Part shown: positions 59,537 through 64,000 of the stretch, in pieces
How the letters are laid out: each line of letters opens with the position of its first letter
Position numbering within the stretch: the stretch's first letter is position 1
Assembly (NCBI GenBank): GCA_036388855.1
Contig: DASVRA010000006.1
Coordinates: 41,822-105,821, forward strand
Source: DASVRA01 sp036388855
GTDB lineage: Bacteria > Pseudomonadota > Alphaproteobacteria > Caulobacterales > Caulobacteraceae
DNA: 64,000 nucleotides
Direction of reading: 5' to 3'
The notes under the pieces: generated by a model
Told to the model about the DNA's origin: nothing
The model's database searches: none
The model's input: only the letters and a program-made list of their open reading frames with translations
Made by a program: the position numbers and the translations under genes

Positions 59537-59899
59537 TTAAGCGGGCGGCGACGTTGCCGCACCTTCGCCTTCCACCGGCTCGGTAAGGAAGTGGCGGCCT
59601 TGACGGTCCTCGATCTCCACCACCCAGAGGTCCGGGTCGATCCGGCGCGCGCGTTCGGAGTAGGCGTCCAGGTCCGCCTCGGAGGTGGAGGCGACCGGCT
59701 GCATCCACACCCGCTCGCCATCCGTGCGCACGGCTTCGGCGAACAGGCGGCAGGTCCCGTCGCCGCGGTTCACCGCCTTGACCAGCACCGCCCCGGCGCG
59801 CGCGTCGCCCTTCTTCGCCACCGCTGCAAAGGCGCCGCCCATCTCCGCGCGGCGGATCAGGGCCGAGACCCAGACGTCGGTGGACAGCAGCACGGGCAA
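59537..59899 (-). CDS. DUF1491 family protein
   Basis: 120 residues. LSTDVWVSALIRRAEMGGAFAAVAKKGDARAGAVLVKAVNR and DGERVWMQPVASTSEADLDAYSERARRIDPDLWVVEIEDRQGRHFLTEPVEG are the conserved blocks of DUF1491, a small family largely restricted to alphaproteobacteria with no known function. The start is ATG 59899, 56 bases from the divergent secreted-protein gene. The last ten residues (GEGAATSPPA) are disordered. Confidence 0.9.
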   Translation of the reverse strand: MPVLLSTDVWVSALIRRAEMGGAFAAVAKKGDARAGAVLVKAVNRGDGTCRLFAEAVRTDGERVWMQPVASTSEADLDAYSERARRIDPDLWVVEIEDRQGRHFLTEPVEGEGAATSPPA

Positions 59900-59955
59900 C
59901 CCTTTGGCAAGCGGCGGCCGCTTAAGGTGAAGGCGGGGCTTTCAACATACGGATT

Positions 59956-60837
59956 TTGACAGTGGTGGCGAGCGCGCGTCTGGCGGCGATGGCGGCGTGT
60001 TTATGGTGCGCGGCGGGCGTGGCCTGGGCGGGCGCCTCCGACGTTTTCTACGAGCGGGCGGTGATGGTGGCGGCGGACAGCCGTTGCCGCCTGTTCAGCC
60101 CCGGCATCTCCACCGCGCTCGCCGCGGGCAAGGCGCAGGCGCGCGGGGCGGCGCTCAGGACCGGCGCGGACGCCACGGCTCTCTTCCGCCTTGAACGGCA
60201 AGCCGTGGCCACGGGCGGCTCGGCCGCCTGCGGCTCGGCGGGCCTGAAGACAGCCGCGGGCCGCGTTCAGGCGGGCTTTGAAGGCTACCGCCGCCTCTCG
60301 CGGATCGACCTGCCGGGGGAGGTGGCCGGCTGGCGGGCGGTGCGCGCCGTGCCCGCGAAGGGTCAAGCCTGGCGTCTCTCCCAGCCAGTCCGCTTCGGCG
60401 CGGATCGTGCGGTGTTCGGCGTCTACGGCGGAAGCAGCGGCGGCCTGGGCGCGGCGGCCGCCTTCACCGACGGCCGCGTGCCCTATGCGGCGCGGCTGGT
60501 GGTGCGCGACCCCGCGCGCGCGCCCTCCGCCTACCTGCGCGGCTGGAAGCCTGGGGCAAAGCCGCCGCTCGCCGCGCGCACGCCGCCGGCCTCCGCCGCG
60601 CGAACCTTCCTGGCCGAGACGCGCAGCGCCGCCGAGCCGATGCTGGCGCCCCAGCCGAAGGACCGGGCGCTGCTGTTCCGCTTCCCTGCCGGCGCCGCTT
60701 CCGCCCTGTCGGGGCTCGACCCGCGCGAGGCGGTAACCGTGGAGTTCCTGTTCACCGGCCGCTCCGGCGACACCGTGCGCCGCGCCTATGTCGAAGTCGG
60801 CGACTTCGCCGCCGGCCTGGCGTTCCTGCGCCTCTAA
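59956..60837 (+). CDS. Secreted protein of unknown function
   Basis: About 293 residues. The signal sequence (ARLAAMAACLWCAAGVAWAG) is followed by VFYERAVMVAADSRCRLFSPGISTALAAGKAQARGAAL, a conserved-looking segment with Cys, and SAACGSAGLKTAAGRVQAGFEGYRRL. The C-terminal half is strand-rich, ending EFLFTGRSGDTVRRAYVEVGDFAAGLAFLRL. The start is TTG 59956, or GTG 59962 or 59965; none has a good ribosome site. I do not recognise the family. Confidence 0.7.
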   Translation: MTVVASARLAAMAACLWCAAGVAWAGASDVFYERAVMVAADSRCRLFSPGISTALAAGKAQARGAALRTGADATALFRLERQAVATGGSAACGSAGLKTAAGRVQAGFEGYRRLSRIDLPGEVAGWRAVRAVPAKGQAWRLSQPVRFGADRAVFGVYGGSSGGLGAAAAFTDGRVPYAARLVVRDPARAPSAYLRGWKPGAKPPLAARTPPASAARTFLAETRSAAEPMLAPQPKDRALLFRFPAGAASALSGLDPREAVTVEFLFTGRSGDTVRRAYVEVGDFAAGLAFLRL

Positions 60838-60892
60838 CCTCCTCCGCCACGAGGGCTCGCCAGCCCCGATCATCTCCGGGGCGGGATTCCGC

Positions 60893-60907
60893 CCGAAGAA
60901 TCTTCGG
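60893..60907. promoter_or_regulatory. Perfect 15-bp palindrome before the 178-residue gene
   Basis: CCGAAGA-A-TCTTCGG is a 7-bp dyad with a one-base centre, 73 bases upstream of the next start. It may be a regulator site. Confidence 0.3.
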
Positions 60908-60979
60908 CTCAGCTCGAACCGATTTGCAATTGATGCGCTTCGCCATCGCGGCGCGTGTTTTGCCGCAGTGGAGGACGTG

Positions 60980-61516
60980 ATGAGGACGGTGGTCTTCGGG
61001 GGCGTGGCGGCGGCTTTGGCGGGCTTGGTCTTCGGCGCGGGCATGAAGGCCCCTGTCGCCGGGCGCGACCTGCCGCAGCCGGAACTGCAACAGGTTTCCT
61101 ATCCGGTCGAGACCCTGGTCCAAGACAGCCTGCGTCCCGAGTATGTGGTGGCGAGCGCCTACGCGCCCGCCGGCTGGGCCAACGGCCAGCTGTGGCAGGC
61201 GGCCTATGCCGCCCCCACGGACGCCTCGGCCCAGCTTGAGCCGCCCGCGCCGGAAGCGTTTACCGCGGACGAGCCCGCGCTGAACGCAGATCTGGCGGAC
61301 CCGCAAGCGGACGCCCAGGCGCCTGGCGCGGATCCCACCATGCCCTACGCCTCAGGCATGACCACACGCTCTGAAGCAACGCAGGACCAGGCGCCCCAGG
61401 CGCGGCCCGCCTCCAGCTGGCCGAACAAGAGCGGCGAGGCCAAGCAGCAGGTGTTCAACGGCCACGACGGTTTCGAACATCTGCGCCCGGCCGTGGCCGC
61501 GGACGCGGCGGCCTGA
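60980..61516 (+). CDS. Uncharacterised exported or anchored protein
   Basis: 178 residues. An N-terminal hydrophobic segment (TVVFGGVAAALAGLVFGAGM) precedes LQQVSYPVETLVQDSLRPEYVVASAYAPAGWANGQLWQAAYA and a long Ala/Pro/Asp-rich disordered tail. ATG 60980 is clear because GGAGG lies 6 bases upstream. No family is recognised. The composition and codon use match the surroundings. Confidence 0.65.
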   Translation: MRTVVFGGVAAALAGLVFGAGMKAPVAGRDLPQPELQQVSYPVETLVQDSLRPEYVVASAYAPAGWANGQLWQAAYAAPTDASAQLEPPAPEAFTADEPALNADLADPQADAQAPGADPTMPYASGMTTRSEATQDQAPQARPASSWPNKSGEAKQQVFNGHDGFEHLRPAVAADAAA

Positions 61517-61547
61517 CCTGCGCAGGATTGGCGGACGAGCCTGACGG

Positions 61548-61763
61548 CTAACGCCCCAGCGTCTCCTTCAGCGCGTCGATGTGCTTTGACGCCTCGGCCT
61601 TGCTCAGACCATCGCCGGGGAAGTCCTCGCCCGCCTCCTCGCTGAGCGTTTTCAGGTAGGAGGCCTGGGCGCCGGTCATCGGCTCGTCGCCCGAGACCCA
61701 GTCGTCGGGATCCTTGACGGTGTTGGTGTTCGGCTCCGGTTCGATCTTGGGGTTGTCGGTCAT
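61548..61763 (-). CDS. DUF3072 domain protein
   Basis: 71 residues. KDPDDWVSGDEPMTGAQASYLKTLSEEAGEDFPGDGLSKAEASKHIDALKETLGR is the full DUF3072 domain, which looks like a small helical module (MTGAQASYLKTL...LSKAEASKHID resembles the double helix of such proteins) and is hydrophilic and acidic. Function unknown. ATG 61763 is preferred over an in-frame start at 61844. Confidence 0.88.
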   Translation of the reverse strand: MTDNPKIEPEPNTNTVKDPDDWVSGDEPMTGAQASYLKTLSEEAGEDFPGDGLSKAEASKHIDALKETLGR

Positions 61764-61867
61764 TGGTGCAGTTCCACGTTTGTTCCACGTGAAACATTCC
61801 ATCAGCCGTCTCGGTTCCCGCGCCCCTGGCGGGTTGCGCCTCAAGCCCGGCGGCGATCAATAGGGCG

Positions 61868-62800
61868 GTGTCCGCCGCCGACCGCTTGCCCGACGCGCCG
61901 CCCGACAACTGGGTGGACCGGCGCGCGCCTCCGGCGCTGCGGCCGTGGCTGAAGCTGGGCCGCTTCGACCGGCCGATCGGGGCGTGGCTGCTGATGCTGC
62001 CGGGGTGGCAGGGGGTGGCGCTGGCCTGCGCGGGGCAGCGCCGCTTGCCGGACCCCTGGCTGCTGGGGCTGATCGCCGCCGGCGCCGTCGTGATGCGGGC
62101 CGCGGGCTGCGCCTACAACGACATCGCCGACCGCGACATCGACGCCAAGGTGGCGCGCACGGCGCGGAGGCCGATCCCGTCCGGGCAGGTCAGCGTGGGG
62201 CAGGCGTGGGCCTACGTCGTGGGCTTGAGCCTGACCGGGCTACTGGTCCTGCTCGCCATGAACCGGACCGCCGTCGCGCTTGGCGCCGCTTCGCTGCTGC
62301 TGGTGGCGGCCTATCCGTTCATGAAGCGGATCACGTGGTGGCCGCAGGCGTGGCTCGGTCTGACGTTCAACTGGGGCGCGCTGCTGGGGTACGCGGCGGT
62401 GAGCGGGGAGGTCGAATGGCCGTCGCTCCTGCTCTATGCTTCCGGGCTGTTCTGGACCCTCGGTTACGACACCATCTACGCGCTCCAGGACATGGAGGAC
62501 GACGCGCTGGCGGGCGTGAAGTCCTCCGCGCGGCGTTTGGGGGACCGGGCGCCGGGGGCGGTGCTGGCGTTCTATGGCGCGGCCATGCTGTTGACCCTGG
62601 CGGCGGGCGCGGCGGCCGGTCTGGGTCCAGTGTTCTACCTCGGTTGGGCCGCTTACGCGGTGCATCTGGTTTGGCAGGCGCGGCGGGTGCGGGTTGACGA
62701 TCCAGGGCTGGCCCTGCGGCTGTTCCGCTCCAACCGCGAGGCCGGGCTGATCCTGTTACTGGCCATCGCGGCGGGCGCCTGGGCGAGCGCCAGACCCTGA
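61868..62800 (+). CDS. ubiA: 4-Hydroxybenzoate polyprenyltransferase UbiA
   Basis: 310 residues, eight or nine membrane helices. The first Asp-rich motif is YNDIADRDIDAKVARTARRPIPSG (binds Mg-diphosphate) and the second YDTIYALQDMEDDALAGVKSSARRLGDRAPG. LKLGRFDRPIGAWLLMLPGWQGVALA begins the first helix. It joins the polyprenyl chain to 4-hydroxybenzoate in ubiquinone synthesis. GTG 61868 is the start, divergent from DUF3072. Confidence 0.95.
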   Translation: MSAADRLPDAPPDNWVDRRAPPALRPWLKLGRFDRPIGAWLLMLPGWQGVALACAGQRRLPDPWLLGLIAAGAVVMRAAGCAYNDIADRDIDAKVARTARRPIPSGQVSVGQAWAYVVGLSLTGLLVLLAMNRTAVALGAASLLLVAAYPFMKRITWWPQAWLGLTFNWGALLGYAAVSGEVEWPSLLLYASGLFWTLGYDTIYALQDMEDDALAGVKSSARRLGDRAPGAVLAFYGAAMLLTLAAGAAAGLGPVFYLGWAAYAVHLVWQARRVRVDDPGLALRLFRSNREAGLILLLAIAAGAWASARP

Positions 62801-62810
62801 TGAGAGGGCG

Positions 62811-62837
62811 GCACGAAGTTGGGCCCAGCCTTCGTGC
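62811..62837. terminator. Hairpin between convergent ubiA and acs
   Basis: GCACGAAG (62811-62818) and CTTCGTGC (62830-62837) form an 8-bp stem around an 11-base loop. There is no T run, so it is a candidate bidirectional terminator of a weak type. Confidence 0.35.
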
Positions 62838-62874
62838 GGCTGGACGCGCCGTCCGCCAGCCGGCGTAAGAAGGC

Positions 62875-64000
62875 TCAGCTTGAGCGGTTCGCCACCAGGT
62901 CGTCCACCACGGCCGGATCGGCCAGGGTGGAGGTGTCGCCGAGCGCGCCGATCTCGCCCTCCGCGATCTTGCGCAGGATGCGGCGCATGATCTTGCCCGA
63001 GCGGGTCTTGGGCAGGCCCGGCGCGAACTGGATGCGGTCGGGCGCGGCGATCGGGCCGATCTCGGCGCGCACCCAGCGGACCAGCTCGGTGCGCAGGGCT
63101 TCGTCGGCGGGTTCGCCGGCGTTGAGGGTGACGTAGGCGTGGACGCCTTGGCCCTTGATGTCGTGGGGGTAGCCTACCACGGCGGCCTCGGCGACCTTGG
63201 GGTGGGCGACGAGGGCGGACTCGATTTCGGCGGTGCCGAGGCGATGGCCGGATACGTTGAGCACGTCGTCCACCCGGCCGGTGATCCAGTAGTAGCCGTC
63301 CTCGTCGCGGCGGGCGCCGTCGCCGGTGAAGTAGAAGCCCGGCACGTCAGACCAGTACTGCTTCTGGTAGCGGTCGGGGTCGTTGAAGATGCCGCGGAGC
63401 ATGCTCGGCCACGGCTTGCGGATCACCAGCAGCCCGCCCTGGTTCGGGCCGAGCTCCTTGCCGGTCCGGTCGACGATGGCCGCGTCGACGCCGAAGAACG
63501 GCAGCGTGGCCGTGCCCGGCTTCATCGGCGTCGCGCCCGGCATCGGCGTGATCATGTGCATGCCGGTCTCGGTCTGCCACCACGTGTCGACGATCGGGCA
63601 CCGCTCGTGCCCGATGACCTTGTGGTACCACATCCACGCCTCGGGGTTGATCGGCTCGCCGACCGTCCCGAGCAGCCGCAGCGATGACAAATCGTGCTTC
63701 GCGACCAGCTCCTTGCCGGCCTTCATGAACGCCCGGATGGCGGTCGGGGCGGTGTAAAGGATGCTGACCTTGTGCCGCTCGATGGTGCCCCACCACCGGT
63801 CGGTCTCGGGGTAGCTGGGCGTTCCCTCGAACATCAGGGTCGTCCCGCCGTTGGCGAGCGGGCCATACAACAGGTAGGAGTGACCCGTGACCCAGCCCAC
63901 GTCCGCCGTGCACCAGTACACGTCGTCGTCCTTGAGGTCGTGGACCCACTTGCTCGTCGACTTGACGTGCGTCAGGTAGCCGCCGGTGGTATGCACGATG
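62875..64000 (-). CDS. acs: Acetyl-CoA synthetase, C-terminal part
   Basis: The C-terminal 375 or so residues of Acs; the 5' part is beyond the right edge, and the frame stays open to the last base. IVHTTGGYLTHV, VYWCTADVGWVTGHSYLLYGPLANGGTTLMFEGTPSYP, IVDTWWQTETGMHMITPMPG and FTGDGARRDEDGYYWITGRVDDVLNVSGHRLGTAEIE are the adenylate-forming motifs. TRSGKIMRRILRKIAEGE holds the acetylation-controlled catalytic Lys. It activates acetate with ATP and CoA. Well over half of the roughly 650-residue enzyme is here. Confidence 0.97.
   Translation of the reverse strand, partial: IVHTTGGYLTHVKSTSKWVHDLKDDDVYWCTADVGWVTGHSYLLYGPLANGGTTLMFEGTPSYPETDRWWGTIERHKVSILYTAPTAIRAFMKAGKELVAKHDLSSLRLLGTVGEPINPEAWMWYHKVIGHERCPIVDTWWQTETGMHMITPMPGATPMKPGTATLPFFGVDAAIVDRTGKELGPNQGGLLVIRKPWPSMLRGIFNDPDRYQKQYWSDVPGFYFTGDGARRDEDGYYWITGRVDDVLNVSGHRLGTAEIESALVAHPKVAEAAVVGYPHDIKGQGVHAYVTLNAGEPADEALRTELVRWVRAEIGPIAAPDRIQFAPGLPKTRSGKIMRRILRKIAEGEIGALGDTSTLADPAVVDDLVANRSS

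Overview
The window is very GC-rich, densely coded chromosomal DNA from an alphaproteobacterium, most likely a member of Caulobacterales (Phenylobacterium- or Caulobacter-like). This rests on the overall protein character, on rpmH-rnpA-yidC-yihA and CnoX-LON-Trm112 gene orders, on promoters with a TTGnCG -35 and a GCTAnA-type -10, and on 4-base start/stop overlaps throughout. The genus is an inference. There are no transposases, integrases, rRNA genes or CRISPR arrays; one tRNA-Val(CAC) is present.

Region by region. 0-5 kb: an odd glycoside hydrolase, a DUF1003 membrane protein, phoH with a long terminator-containing leader, a PAS protein and a secreted Cys/Pro/Asn-rich protein. 5-16 kb: housekeeping genes (rpmB, cobT operon, mnmA with a metalloprotease inhibitor, arginase family, PAP2, yihA, yidC, rnpA, rpmH). 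16-24 kb: an RTX protein, modA-modB without modC, OsmC, a block of 72-bp tandem repeats, and cell-wall enzymes (VanY-type carboxypeptidase, L,D-transpeptidase) beside a cytochrome c. 24-41 kb: a surface-glycan locus. A rightward arm (TIGR03032, DnaJ-like, DUF2231, two sugar-type oxidoreductases, a coiled-coil miniprotein, a TPR-glycosyltransferase, a methyltransferase) meets a leftward arm (Gfo/Idh oxidoreductase, DegT aminotransferase, a second TPR-glycosyltransferase, sulfotransferase, GSCFA protein, galE). The leftward arm is interrupted by a lower-GC DUF6473 gene next to what looks like a truncated relative of the GSCFA protein.

41-47 kb: DUF429-like protein, MATE pump, and a glmU-rpiA-gor operon, then tRNA-Val. 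47-50 kb: a two-gene membrane protein/HTH regulator module under a repeated operator, a GFA protein and a second RTX protein. 50-64 kb: YeiH-type exporter, ftsK, a UbiH-family hydroxylase, Trm112/LON/CnoX, AI-2E and MHS transporters, small uncharacterised proteins, ubiA and the C-terminal part of acs.

The glycan locus reads as a pathway. GalE and the oxidoreductase/aminotransferase pair would supply nucleotide sugars (the pair also resembles the GnnA/GnnB step for diamino-glucose lipid A). The two paralogous GT4 enzymes would assemble them, and the methyl-, sulfo- and SGNH-like proteins would decorate the product. The least explained items are the apparently permuted hydrolase, the phoH leader, the repeat inside a signal-peptide region, rnpA without a normal start codon, the tandem GTGCAC/GTCCGG repeats shared by two loci, and the 26-bp-phased operator at 47.3 kb.
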